The position numbers and the translations under genes are program-made. DNA of 12,247 bases from JBBQHM01 sp038323965 (GTDB lineage: Bacteria; Verrucomicrobiota; Verrucomicrobiia; Chthoniobacterales; UBA10450), in the NCBI GenBank assembly GCA_038323965.1, contig JBBQHM010000062.1, forward strand, positions 1 to 12,247, in the 5' to 3' direction. Every line of letters begins with the position of its first letter. Position 1 is the stretch's first letter. The notes beneath the pieces are model-generated. The model did no database searches. It was given only the letters and a program-made list of their open reading frames with translations, and had not been told where the DNA came from. This document shows positions 1 through 8,415 of the stretch, in pieces.

Positions 1-1017
1 ATGACAAATGTCCTGAGCGTCGCCGCGGTCGTGAACATCTTCGTGGGGGCGGTGGTCGCGATTTTGCCGGCTCTGTCCGGCGCAGCCGGGCGCGCGATTT
101 TGATGGCGCTTGTTTATGGCGCGCTCGCCGCGATCAACGTGCGCGGCATTCGCTCCGGCACGCGGGCTGTGGGCACGATCACGATCGCGAAATTAATTCC
201 GCTCCTGCTCTTTATCGCGGCCGGAATTTTTTACATCAAACCTGAAGCGATCGCGATCGCGTCGATTCCCGGTAGCAAGGCGCTGGGCGATTCGGTGCTG
301 CTACTGCTCTTCGCGTTTTTTGGAATCGAAACCGCGCTGGTGCCAAGCGGCGAAGTGAAAAATCCGTCGCGAACGGTCCCGCGCGCAATCTATCTCGCGC
401 TCTGCCTCACCACGCTGATTTACATTCTGATTCAACTAATCGCGCAGGGAACACTCGGCGCAGCTCTCGCCGCCAACACGATCTCGCCTCTCGCGCAATC
501 TGCCGGGACGTTCCTCGGCGACTTCGGGCGACTGCTGCTTCTCACCGCAGCGACGATCTCGTGTCTTGGCTATGTCACGAGCGACGTGCTGAGCTCACCG
601 CGCATCCTCTTTGCCTTCGGTCGTGATGGCGTTCTGCCGCGCTGGTTCGCGCATGTTCATCCGCGGTTCCGCTCGCCCGATCTCGCGATTATCATTTACT
701 CTGCGGTCGCATTTGTTTTCTCGCTCACCTCCACCTTCGAAGCGCTCGCCGTGATGGCGAATGTAGCTGCACTTCTTGTTTACCTCATCGCCTGCATGGC
801 CGCCTGGCAGCTGATGAGGCGCGATGTGCGCGAGGCCGGAGAACCGTTCATGTTTCCCGGCGCACGCGTTTTGCCGATTCTGGCCGTCGTCCTGATCTTC
901 TGGATTCTTGCGCACGCGACTCCCCGCGAGTTCCTCGTCACGGCCGCCGTCCTCATCGCCGCTTCGTTGATCTATTTCGTGCAGAAACTCTTTCGAGCGA
1001 ATCAGGCGAAGCGTTAA
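1..1017 (+). CDS. APC-family amino-acid permease, 5'-truncated by window
   Basis: This is a polytopic inner-membrane transporter of the amino acid-polyamine-organocation family, probably moving an amino acid by proton or cation symport. The 338 visible residues contain about ten hydrophobic segments (roughly 3-24, 31-50, 58-77, 95-112, 128-150, 175-195, 228-245, 248-270, 287-304, 310-328). The stretch FFGIETALVPSGEVKNPSR (about 106-124) matches the family's conserved loop, where a Glu followed by a K[ND]P motif comes after a transmembrane helix. Family members usually have 430-480 residues and 12 helices with a glycine-rich first helix. That part is missing, so the ATG at base 1 is probably an internal Met and the true start lies upstream. 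The substrate cannot be read from the sequence. The gene ends 118 bp before smc and looks like a separate transcription unit. Confidence 0.85.
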   Translation: MTNVLSVAAVVNIFVGAVVAILPALSGAAGRAILMALVYGALAAINVRGIRSGTRAVGTITIAKLIPLLLFIAAGIFYIKPEAIAIASIPGSKALGDSVLLLLFAFFGIETALVPSGEVKNPSRTVPRAIYLALCLTTLIYILIQLIAQGTLGAALAANTISPLAQSAGTFLGDFGRLLLLTAATISCLGYVTSDVLSSPRILFAFGRDGVLPRWFAHVHPRFRSPDLAIIIYSAVAFVFSLTSTFEALAVMANVAALLVYLIACMAAWQLMRRDVREAGEPFMFPGARVLPILAVVLIFWILAHATPREFLVTAAVLIAASLIYFVQKLFRANQAKR

Positions 1018-1047
1018 ACGCCCCCATATATGGTAGTCGACTGCTGC

Positions 1048-1075
1048 CAACAGCCGTCTATCTGGTGTTTTTTTT
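1048..1075 (+). terminator. Possible weak intrinsic terminator after the permease
   Basis: CAACAG (1048-1053) can pair with CTGGTG (1062-1067) through five pairs and one A-G mismatch, around an 8-nt loop. Eight T residues follow at once (1068-1075). Position and T-tract suit a terminator, but the stem is short and imperfect. The rest of the 118-bp gap to smc shows no convincing promoter boxes. Confidence 0.35.
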
Positions 1076-1135
1076 ACTTGCTCGCCGGCTGACTTCCGCG
1101 GTTACTGGGTGAGTTAGCTTATCCCCGCACGTGTC

Positions 1136-4100
1136 ATGCATTTAAAGTCACTCGAGCTCGTCGGTTTCAAATCGTTCGCGGACAAAACGCTTTTTGAATT
1201 TCATGAAGGTGTGACTGCGATCGTCGGCCCGAACGGCTGCGGAAAATCCAATGTCCTCGATGCGGTGCGCTGGGTTCTCGGCGAGCAATCCGCCAAAGCA
1301 CTTCGCGGCGGCGAAATGGCAGATGTTATTTTCAACGGCACCGACACTCGCAAGCCCGTCGGTTATGGCGAGGTCTCGCTGACTTTTAGCGATTGCGCAG
1401 CTGATCTCGGCGTCGACTGGCACGAAGTGCGCGTAACGCGCCGCGTTTATCGCGATGGCAATTCGGAATATCTGCTCAACAAAACGGTTTGCCGACTGAA
1501 GGACATTCAGAATTTATTCGCGGACACCGGGGTTGGTCGCACGGCCTATTCGATGATGGAGCAGGGCAAGATCGACATGATCCTGAGCTCGCGGCCGGAA
1601 GATCGGCGCAGCGTTTTCGAAGAAGCGGCCGGCATTACAAAATACAAATCGCAGAAGAAAGAAGCGATGCGGAAGCTGGAGGCGACCGAGGTGAATTTGC
1701 TGCGCGCGGGCGACATTATTAAAGAGGTGAAGCGCCAGATCGGTTCATTGCAGCGCCAGGCCGGAAAGGCGCGTCGTTATCAGGCGCTGCATTCGGATCT
1801 GCGCGTTCTGGATACGCACTTTTCGCATCGCCGACTGCAAACGCTCGAACGCGAAATCGAGGAATGCGGAACGAAATTGGATTCGATTTCCGGCGCCGAG
1901 CGCGGTGCGCGGGGATCGATTGAGTCACATGAGACGCGACTTAGGGAACTGCGTGACGGCCTCGAAAAGATCGATGCGGAAATCTCGACGACACGTTCCG
2001 AGTTACAGCAGCAACAGACTGCGATCGCATCGAATCGTCATCGCATCGAATTCAACGATCAACGCGCGCATGAGCTGCGCGAGTTGATCGACAAACACGC
2101 GCTCGAAATCGCGACGGCGGAAGAGAAGCTGACGCAGCAGCAATCGGCGCTGCAAGCGGCGACCGCTCTCGTCGAGGAAACGGCCCTGCTGTTAACCGCG
2201 AAGAGTTCGGAATTTACAGAACTTAGCAACAGCGGCGACGGGTTGCGCGAGACGCGGTTGAAACATGAGGCAGACGTTCAAGCGCTGCAGCTCGCGCTGG
2301 CAAAAGACGAGACGAGACGAGCTGGGCTGGCGGAGGAAGCCGAGGGCACGCGCAATCGCCGTGAAGCAGCAGCCGGGCAGCGCGCACAACTTTCAGCTGC
2401 ACTCGAGAACGCTTCATCCACCCGGGAAAAAGTAAGCGTCGATGTCGATAGCGCGCGCAAAGTGATCGAGGAGGAAGCGCAAACCATTGCATCCCTGCAA
2501 CGTGCAGTTTTGACCGCGGAGAAGAAAGTAGAGACAAGTCAGGCCGCCCTAAACGATCTTGAAAAACGGTTCGGCGGGGTGGAACGCCAGATCGCGGAAA
2601 AGGAATCGCGTCTTGAAGTTTTGCGTCAGCTCAATGAAGAGGGCGAAGGGCTGGCCGCTGGTTCACAGGCCGTGCTTCGCGGCATGGGCGACGAATTTAA
2701 GTCGGCGGTCGCCGGCGCGCTCGCGGCCAAGCTCGACGTGGCATCGGAATACGTGCGCGCGATCGAAGCAGCACTCGGGCGGAACCTGCATGCGATTGTG
2801 CTGCGCGATCCCCAGCTTGTGCCGCAAATCCTCCGTCATCTGAACGATCAGCAACTCGGCCAGGCGGCTTTTTTGCTCGGCGATACCGGCGACGAACGCG
2901 ATCTGGCAGCGCCGATTCTGCCCGCTACCGCCATCGCGTGGGCGGCGGAGAAGGTTGTGGTTGCGGAAGAGCTTACGCCGGTTGTCCGGCGCATGCTTCG
3001 TCACGTTGCGATTTTTCGGACGATAAACGACGCGCTGGCCGCGATTGAAACGACCGCGAATCTCGCGGCAGCAACTTTGGCCGGAGAATTCATCTCTCGC
3101 GAAGGCGTCCTTTTCGGCGGAAACGGCCGCGCGCGTTCCGATTCCATGCTCGAACGCGGCGCGCGCATCAACGTTCTCTCGAAGGAACATGCAACGCTGC
3201 TGCAAGAGCGGGAATCGTTTTCGTCGAAGGTTGATTCGGCCCGCGCCGAAGTAGCAACGGCTGCCGCCCAATTGCGGGAAGCACGCAGTAACCACCAGAA
3301 GGCGCAGATCGCGCAGAGCACTTCAGCCGCCAGAGTGTCGGTCCTGGAGCGGGCGCATGACGATGCGGCCCGGCGGCTCGATCAAATTCATTCCGAAGAA
3401 AATACGCTCGATCAACAACTCAGCGCCGCCGACGCGCGAATTGATGAACTGCAAGTTCAGCTTAGCGAGATTGTGGAGCGAATCGTGTCTTCGACTGACG
3501 CCCTGGCACAATCCCAGGCGCTGCGCGCAGAGGCAAGCGCGCGCGAAGAAGAAGCGTCCGCCCGCGCCGCGGAATTGCGGCTCATCGTCGCCTCGCACCA
3601 ACAAAGACACGCCACCCTACTCGAGCAGCAGCAACCGATGGTGGCGCGAAAGGCCGAGCTCTCGGAGACCATTGCCGCACGCCGTAGTGACATTGCCAAT
3701 TATGAACAACGCATCGCTTCGCAGGTAAATGAGACCGCCGCGGCGAGAGATGCGATCGCTGCGAATACGAAAGCCTCGGCGGCGTTGGAAGCAAAGATCG
3801 GCTCTTTTGCCCTCCAGCGCGCTTCGATCGCGGCCGATGTGGCGTCGATCGAAACCAAGCTGAGCGGTGCTCGCAATGCGCTGAATGATTTGCGCGATCA
3901 GCGCAGCTCTCAGCAAGTCCTGCAGTCGCAGCTTCAGATGCAGCTGGAGAATCTCGCGGAACACGTGACCCAGCGTTACCAGGTCGACCTGCGGGAATTC
4001 GTGCCGGACTCGTACGCGCATGAAAAAGTTTTGCGCGCCCAGATTAAACGCGATCCCAATACCGAAGCGCCGGTGGCTGACGATGAAGCATTGCAGAAAA

Positions 4101-4834
4101 TCATCAGCGATCTCACGCACCAGCTCGATGCGATGGGGCCGGTCAATCTCGATGCCGTGCATGAGTACGATGAGCTGGAGGAGCGCCACAAATTCCTCGA
4201 GACGCAGATGAATGATCTCACGAGCGCGCGACGCGAATTGCTCGATGTGATCGCGCGCATCAATTCGACGACGCAGAAACTTTTCGCGGAAACCTTTGCG
4301 CAGGTGCGCGTGAACTTCCGCGAGATGTTTGCGGAACTCTTCGGCGGCGGCCGCGCCGATCTCGCGCTGCTTGACGAAAACGATCCGCTTAACTGCGGTA
4401 TCGACATCATTGCCAAGCCGCCCGGTAAACAACTGCAAGGCATTTCGCTACTCAGCGGTGGCGAGCGGACCATGACGGCGGTCGCATTGCTCTTCGCGAT
4501 CTACATGGTGCGCCCGAGTCCGTTCTGCATTCTTGATGAAATGGATGCGCCGCTGGATGAATCGAACATCAATCGCTTCATTAAAGTGCTCGATCGTTTC
4601 GCCGATCAAAGTCAGTTCATCATTATCACGCACAACAAACGAACGATCGCAAAAGCGGACATTCTTTACGGCGTGACGATGGAAGAACGTGGTGTGAGCA
4701 AGCTTGTCGGGATGAAAATGGCGCCGGCACCTGCGATCGGAACGGCGCCGCCGCAGCCGAGTGTCGCCGATGCGACGCAGCAGCATTTCCAGATCGACGA
4801 GACAGACGACGCCGGGCACTTGGCGGCACGCTGA
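1136..4834 (+). CDS. smc: Chromosome segregation protein SMC
   Basis: This is the structural maintenance of chromosomes ATPase. It dimerises and, with ScpA/ScpB (not in the window), extrudes DNA loops to compact and segregate the chromosome. All parts are visible: an N-terminal head with Walker A GPNGCGKS (31-38); a long coiled coil (about 165-500); a hinge (about 505-675, with the LGRNLHAIVL region and a GG-containing end near 661); the returning coiled coil (about 676-1040); and a C-terminal head with signature LLSGGERT (1105-1112) and Walker B ending D1134-E1135 in CILDEMDAPLDES. At 1232 residues it is slightly long for bacterial SMC. Most of the excess is a tail of about 40 residues after VSKLVGMKM, rich in Pro/Ala and ending with an acidic HFQIDET motif (1217-1223). 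The start codon is set by the conserved MHLKSLELVGFKSF opening; no Shine-Dalgarno sequence precedes it. It stands alone between the permease and the dehydrogenase genes. Confidence 0.97.
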   Translation: MHLKSLELVGFKSFADKTLFEFHEGVTAIVGPNGCGKSNVLDAVRWVLGEQSAKALRGGEMADVIFNGTDTRKPVGYGEVSLTFSDCAADLGVDWHEVRVTRRVYRDGNSEYLLNKTVCRLKDIQNLFADTGVGRTAYSMMEQGKIDMILSSRPEDRRSVFEEAAGITKYKSQKKEAMRKLEATEVNLLRAGDIIKEVKRQIGSLQRQAGKARRYQALHSDLRVLDTHFSHRRLQTLEREIEECGTKLDSISGAERGARGSIESHETRLRELRDGLEKIDAEISTTRSELQQQQTAIASNRHRIEFNDQRAHELRELIDKHALEIATAEEKLTQQQSALQAATALVEETALLLTAKSSEFTELSNSGDGLRETRLKHEADVQALQLALAKDETRRAGLAEEAEGTRNRREAAAGQRAQLSAALENASSTREKVSVDVDSARKVIEEEAQTIASLQRAVLTAEKKVETSQAALNDLEKRFGGVERQIAEKESRLEVLRQLNEEGEGLAAGSQAVLRGMGDEFKSAVAGALAAKLDVASEYVRAIEAALGRNLHAIVLRDPQLVPQILRHLNDQQLGQAAFLLGDTGDERDLAAPILPATAIAWAAEKVVVAEELTPVVRRMLRHVAIFRTINDALAAIETTANLAAATLAGEFISREGVLFGGNGRARSDSMLERGARINVLSKEHATLLQERESFSSKVDSARAEVATAAAQLREARSNHQKAQIAQSTSAARVSVLERAHDDAARRLDQIHSEENTLDQQLSAADARIDELQVQLSEIVERIVSSTDALAQSQALRAEASAREEEASARAAELRLIVASHQQRHATLLEQQQPMVARKAELSETIAARRSDIANYEQRIASQVNETAAARDAIAANTKASAALEAKIGSFALQRASIAADVASIETKLSGARNALNDLRDQRSSQQVLQSQLQMQLENLAEHVTQRYQVDLREFVPDSYAHEKVLRAQIKRDPNTEAPVADDEALQKIISDLTHQLDAMGPVNLDAVHEYDELEERHKFLETQMNDLTSARRELLDVIARINSTTQKLFAETFAQVRVNFREMFAELFGGGRADLALLDENDPLNCGIDIIAKPPGKQLQGISLLSGGERTMTAVALLFAIYMVRPSPFCILDEMDAPLDESNINRFIKVLDRFADQSQFIIITHNKRTIAKADILYGVTMEERGVSKLVGMKMAPAPAIGTAPPQPSVADATQQHFQIDETDDAGHLAAR

Positions 4835-4846
4835 TCGGCATCATCT

Positions 4847-4939
4847 GTCATCCCGACCGAAGCGGAGGGACCCCGCCGCAATAGCGCGGCACCACTTCTC
4901 GCCCAGGCCACGGGTTCCCTCGAATTCGCTTAGGACGAC
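4847..4939. repeat. Dispersed inverted-repeat element, copy 1
   Basis: A left arm (4847-4875, begins GTCATCCCGACCGAAG) and an inverted right arm (4909-4939) flank a small inner hairpin, GCCGC/GCGGC (about 4875-4891). Compared with the clean arm at 8995-9025, the left arm matches 26 of 29 positions and the right arm, reverse-complemented, 26 of 31 (hand alignment). It fills most of the 161-bp gap between smc and the E1 alpha gene. It resembles REP-like palindromic elements and encodes nothing. Transcribed, it would form a large stem-loop that could separate smc from the dehydrogenase transcript or stabilise an mRNA end. Confidence 0.8.
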
Positions 4940-4995
4940 GGAAGCAGAAAGCGAAACCGGTTGCTGCGCTATACCGTTGCTGCCAAAATCCACGA

Positions 4996-6021
4996 ATGCT
5001 TCAGACGGCGCAGCGCGAATCCAAATCCAAGGCCGCGCCGCCACACGAACGGTATCTCGAAGCGTATCGCTGGATGCTTGTGGCACGCGTCCTCGAGGAA
5101 AAACTAGCGAGCCTTTATCGCGGCGGCATGATTACCGGAGGCGTTTATCTCGGGCGCGGCCAGGAAGCGATTAGCGCGGCCTGCGGGATATTTTTACAAA
5201 AGGGCGACGTTTTTGCGCCGCTGATTCGCGACCAGGCGGGCCGTTCCGCTTTCGGCGAACCGCTGCTCGATGTGATGCGCACGTACCTCGGTTCGCGACA
5301 AGGCCCGATGCGCGGACGCGATGGCAACATCCATCGCGGCCGTCCCAAGGACAATCAGCTCGCGATGATCAGCCATCTCGGCGCGATGATTCCGGTCATG
5401 GTCGGTAAATTGCTGGCCAAGCGCATGAAAGGCGAAAAAGGATTCGTCGGACTAACGACAATTGGCGAAGGCGGAATGCAGACCGGCGCATCGCACGAAG
5501 GTTTAAATATCGCTGCGGTGGAGCGTGTTCCTTTGGTGGTGGTGGCGACAAACAATCACTTTGCCTACTCCACACCGAACGACCGCCAGTTCGCATGCGC
5601 CGATCTGGTTGATCGCGCGAAAGGCTACGGCTACGAAGGAAGCTCTGTGGACGGGACGGATCTCACCGCCTGTCTCGAAGTGATTGGCGCGGCGGTGCAG
5701 CGGGCCCGAGCGGGCCGGCCCCCACAACTCGTCGTCGCCTCGATTCTTCGACTCGCGGGCCACGGCGAACATGATGACGCGAGCTACGTCCCCACCGAGG
5801 TGAAGAAAGAATTGTTTGCGCGGGATGCACTGGAGCTGGCGGAAAAATTGATCGCCGAAAAAGGGCTGGGCGGTGACGATTACCTTAAGAAAACGCGCGC
5901 GGAAATCGCGGCCGAAGTTGAAGAAGCCATCGCGACCGCGCAGGGAGAAGATGCTCCGGTCGGCAGCGACGAAAATTGGTGCGCGTTGAGTACGCGCGAA
6001 CTAATGGATTCGCTGGCGTGA
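4996..6021 (+). CDS. 2-oxo acid dehydrogenase E1 component, alpha subunit
   Basis: This is the thiamine-diphosphate-binding alpha subunit of the alpha2beta2 E1 decarboxylase. It decarboxylates a 2-oxo acid (pyruvate or a branched-chain 2-oxo acid) and passes the acyl group to the lipoyl arm of E2. The TPP/Mg motif is GEG (157-159), then 26 residues, then NN (186-187); the usual form is GDG-X(24-27)-N(N), so Glu replaces the usual Asp. The motif GHGEHDDASY (about 251-260) is the E1 alpha active-site loop with its conserved histidines. At 341 residues it is the normal length. The ATG at 4996 lacks a Shine-Dalgarno sequence but gives a normal short N-terminus. The stop overlaps the E1 beta start (GTGA), implying translational coupling. 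Substrate is not decided by sequence: the fold is closer to the branched-chain/acetoin style than to proteobacterial PDH, but such enzymes often act on pyruvate. Confidence 0.92.
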   Translation: MLQTAQRESKSKAAPPHERYLEAYRWMLVARVLEEKLASLYRGGMITGGVYLGRGQEAISAACGIFLQKGDVFAPLIRDQAGRSAFGEPLLDVMRTYLGSRQGPMRGRDGNIHRGRPKDNQLAMISHLGAMIPVMVGKLLAKRMKGEKGFVGLTTIGEGGMQTGASHEGLNIAAVERVPLVVVATNNHFAYSTPNDRQFACADLVDRAKGYGYEGSSVDGTDLTACLEVIGAAVQRARAGRPPQLVVASILRLAGHGEHDDASYVPTEVKKELFARDALELAEKLIAEKGLGGDDYLKKTRAEIAAEVEEAIATAQGEDAPVGSDENWCALSTRELMDSLA

Positions 6022-6986
6022 GCGTTACCTACCTCGAAGCGATCCGCGAAGCGCAGGCTCATCTCCTCCGCGAAGACGAGCGCGTCTTTATTTACGGACA
6101 GGACATCGCCGGAAAATTCGGCGGCGCATTTAAAGCGACGAAAGGACTCGCAGAACAATTTCCCGGTCGCGTTCTAAACACGCCGATCAGCGAGGACGCG
6201 ATGGTCGGCACGGCGATTGGCGCGGCGATGGAAGGAATGCGCCCGATCGTCGAAATGCAGTTTGCCGATTTCTCAAGTGTCGCTCTCAATCAAATTTTAA
6301 ATAACGCGGGAACGCAATTCTGGCGCACGCAAATTCCCTGCCCGATCACGGTGCGTTTACCTTCCGGCGGCACGAAGGGCAGCGGCCCATTTCACAGCCA
6401 GAGCATGGAAGCGATCTACTCGCATTACCCGGGTCTTGTGGTGGTCGCGCCGGCCACGGTCGAAGATGCCTACACGATGTTGATTGATGCCGTCGCGATC
6501 GATGATCCGGTCATCTACTGCGAGCACAAATATCTTTATTATCATCTCAAAGCCAATGCGCTGCCGAAGGATCGGTTGCCGATTGGCAAGGCACGCGTCG
6601 TCCGGCCCGGGCGCGATCTTAGCATCGTGACTTACAGCGCGATGGTGCACGAAGCGCTCGCGGTCGCGAAAGATTTCAGCGCGAAAGGAATCGAAATCGA
6701 AGTGATCGATCTGCGCACGATCAAGCCGCTCGATACCGACACTGTCCTCGCTTCCGTGGCGCGAACTGGCCGGCTGCTTTGCGTCGGCGAAGCTTTTCCG
6801 TGGGGCGGCGTAACTGCGGAAGTGATTACGCGCGTCGCGACGGAAGGATTTCATCTACTCGATGCTGCGCCGGCGCGTCTCAACGCGAAGGACACACCGA
6901 TTCCATACCATCCAAATCTTTGGGCGGAACATCGTCCCAATGCGAAGTCGATTGCCGCGAAAGCGCGGCAAATTCTCGCCGAATGA
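6018..6986 (+). CDS. 2-oxo acid dehydrogenase E1 component, beta subunit
   Basis: This is the beta subunit that completes the E1 active site at the alpha/beta interface. From the GTG at 6018 it has 322 residues, the normal length, and opens with (M)SVTYLEAIREAQ. Visible family landmarks are the GQDIAGKFGGAFKATKGL region, NTPISE with the Glu that activates the thiamine pyrimidine ring, FHSQSMEA with the conserved active-site His, the PGLVVVAPATVEDA segment, and EHKYLYY. HSQS-EA and EHK-LY are more typical of branched-chain or acetoin E1 beta than of classical PDH. The GTG overlaps the E1 alpha TGA by GTGA. An in-frame TTG at 5976 would add 14 residues read from inside E1 alpha and with no family counterpart, so I reject it. 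A repeat element separates this gene from E2 by 109 bp. Confidence 0.93.
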   Translation: MSVTYLEAIREAQAHLLREDERVFIYGQDIAGKFGGAFKATKGLAEQFPGRVLNTPISEDAMVGTAIGAAMEGMRPIVEMQFADFSSVALNQILNNAGTQFWRTQIPCPITVRLPSGGTKGSGPFHSQSMEAIYSHYPGLVVVAPATVEDAYTMLIDAVAIDDPVIYCEHKYLYYHLKANALPKDRLPIGKARVVRPGRDLSIVTYSAMVHEALAVAKDFSAKGIEIEVIDLRTIKPLDTDTVLASVARTGRLLCVGEAFPWGGVTAEVITRVATEGFHLLDAAPARLNAKDTPIPYHPNLWAEHRPNAKSIAAKARQILAE

Positions 6987-6993
6987 GCTATTC

Positions 6994-7085
6994 GTCATCC
7001 CGAACGCAGCGAAGCGCAGTTGAGGGACCTCGTCGCGTTAGCTGCACGTTGCGCGACGGGGTTCCTCGGCTTCGTTCGGAATGAC
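6994..7085. repeat. Dispersed inverted-repeat element, copy 2
   Basis: The left arm starts at 6994 (GTCATCCCGAACG) and runs to about 7037, with some 11 extra bases compared with the arm at 8995-9025. The right arm (7052-7085) ends GGAATGAC and is its inverted counterpart. The arms meet in a perfect 7-bp inner stem, CGTCGCG (7031-7037) with CGCGACG (7052-7058), around a 14-nt loop. It occupies nearly the whole gap between E1 beta and E2, inside what should be one operon. The right end lies only 10 bp before the E2 start codon. Confidence 0.85.
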
Positions 7086-7095
7086 AATCTAATTT

Positions 7096-8361
7096 ATGCC
7101 GAAAGTTCCTATCACCATGCCACAGCTCGGCGAATCGATGGCCGAGGCGACGATCGTTTCCATCAAGGTCAAGGCCGGCGATAAAGTCTCGCCCGACCAG
7201 GAAATCATCGAAGTTGAAACCGACAAAGCGGTGATGGGAGTGACGACGCCCTGTGCCGGCGAAATCGCGGCGATCGAGGCTGAGGTAAAAGGAACTTACC
7301 AGGTCGGGGCGGTTCTTGGTTACGTGGAAGCGAGCGAAGCCGATGCCGCGCGTTTGGTGAAGCGGGCGCCGCAGCCGCCGGAAGGCGACGTTGCGAAGGA
7401 AGTTCCCGGTCGCGAAGAGGAATCCAGCAAATCTTCGAGCGCGGCAAACGGTTCGCATTTCCAAGTCGATGAAACGGGCATCGCAGCGGTGCCGACAGGC
7501 TCACATTTCCAAGTCGATCAGGCGGGCGTGCTGCCCGTTCCGGTTGGAACAAAAGGCGCCGGCTATATCTCTCCGCGGGTTCGCGCGCGGATGGCTGAGC
7601 TTCAGCTAACGCAGGCTGATCTCGCCGGGATTGCTGGTAGTGGGAGCGCGGGCCGGCTGACGATCAAGGATCTCGAAAGTTTTCTCGGCGGGATCGAGCA
7701 ACATTCGTCTGAGCAGGCGAGTGCAATTCGCACCGGTGTCGCAGACGCCATGCGTCGAAGCTGGACGCGTCCCCTGGCTACCGTGGGATTGTCGGTTTGT
7801 CTCGATCCAGTATTGCAGGATCGCGCGAAGCGTGACCCAAAACCGGGGCCAGCACTCTACGTCTTGCGTGCATTGGCTCTCGCACTTGCGGAGCAGCCAA
7901 ACGCGGCGGCAAGGTTGATTGGCAATCGCGCTGTTCGCTCGGAATCGATTGATATCGGCGTCGCCGTGGAAGCGCAGGATGGCATCATGGTTCCCGTAAT
8001 TCGCGGGGCCGATAAAACGTCGCTGGCTGATTTGAACAGTCGCTACGACGAGCTGGTGGATCTCGCGCGCCGACGTCGGCTCAGCTCGGAAATGACTTCG
8101 GGCGGGGTCGCGTCCGTTTCCAACTTCGGCACCTTCGGTCTCGATTGGGGCACGCCGATTCCATTGCCGGATCAGACGCTGCTACTTGGCTTGGGCGCCG
8201 GCAAGAAATCGCCGACCTGGAGCGACGAGAAAAACCAATTTGTTCCTACCATTCAAGCTGAGCTGACGTTGAGCTTCGACCACCGCAGTCTCGATGGCGG
8301 TGGCGCGGGTCGGTTGCTCAAGCGCGTCACCGAATTGCTGGCGGACCCCGCGAAGCTCTAA
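7096..8361 (+). CDS. 2-oxo acid dehydrogenase E2, dihydrolipoamide acyltransferase
   Basis: This is the core of the complex: its lipoyl arm takes the acyl group from E1 and the catalytic domain transfers it to CoA. Domain order: one lipoyl domain (about 1-80) with the lipoylated lysine K44 in EVETDKAVM; a flexible linker (about 90-155) containing two 16-residue repeats (119-134 and 135-150); a peripheral subunit-binding domain (about 157-197, opening YISPRVRARMAE); and the acyltransferase domain (about 205-421) with the catalytic motif DHRSLDGG, His396 and Asp400. At 421 residues it is a normal single-lipoyl-domain E2. The start is fixed by the conserved MPKVPITMPQLGESM opening; no proper Shine-Dalgarno sequence is present. 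No E3 (dihydrolipoamide dehydrogenase) or lipoylation gene is in the window, so these must be encoded elsewhere. Confidence 0.95.
   Translation: MPKVPITMPQLGESMAEATIVSIKVKAGDKVSPDQEIIEVETDKAVMGVTTPCAGEIAAIEAEVKGTYQVGAVLGYVEASEADAARLVKRAPQPPEGDVAKEVPGREEESSKSSSAANGSHFQVDETGIAAVPTGSHFQVDQAGVLPVPVGTKGAGYISPRVRARMAELQLTQADLAGIAGSGSAGRLTIKDLESFLGGIEQHSSEQASAIRTGVADAMRRSWTRPLATVGLSVCLDPVLQDRAKRDPKPGPALYVLRALALALAEQPNAAARLIGNRAVRSESIDIGVAVEAQDGIMVPVIRGADKTSLADLNSRYDELVDLARRRRLSSEMTSGGVASVSNFGTFGLDWGTPIPLPDQTLLLGLGAGKKSPTWSDEKNQFVPTIQAELTLSFDHRSLDGGGAGRLLKRVTELLADPAKL
7450..7545 (+). repeat. Two tandem 48-bp units encoding the E2 linker repeat
   Basis: Units 7450-7497 and 7498-7545 encode GSHFQVDETGIAAVPT and GSHFQVDQAGVLPVPV. 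The five codons for HFQVD are identical in both (7456-7470 and 7504-7518); the rest has drifted, with conservative changes. They lie between the lipoyl domain and the subunit-binding domain, where E2 proteins have flexible Ala/Pro-rich linkers. It looks like an in-frame duplication kept under protein-level constraint. Confidence 0.85.
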
Positions 8362-8415
8362 TCGCAATTCTCCGGTCGGTTGCGCAATAATCACGCCCCC
8401 TTAGTTTGAGGGAGC

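Noticed and set aside
1078..1120. Promoter boxes upstream of smc
   Set aside because: Candidates such as TTGCTC (1078-1083) and CTGACT (1089-1094) have no good -10 partner at 16 to 18 bp.
3617..4438. 273-residue minus-strand reading frame opposite smc
   Set aside because: It mirrors the codon bias of the SMC coiled coil and head; no start signal or domain is visible.
1136..4834. SMC as part of a defence system (Wadjet, Rad50-like nuclease)
   Set aside because: It has the canonical head, hinge and signature of housekeeping SMC, and no nuclease, topoisomerase or Jet-type partner genes adjoin it.
5976..6017. TTG start extending E1 beta by 14 residues
   Set aside because: The extra residues are read from within E1 alpha and have no family counterpart; GTG at 6018 gives the usual length and a typical GTGA overlap.
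4847..7085. Insertion sequence or CRISPR origin for the repeats
   Set aside because: The arms are about 30 bp, with no transposase gene, no target duplications seen, and no regular spacing of repeats and spacers.
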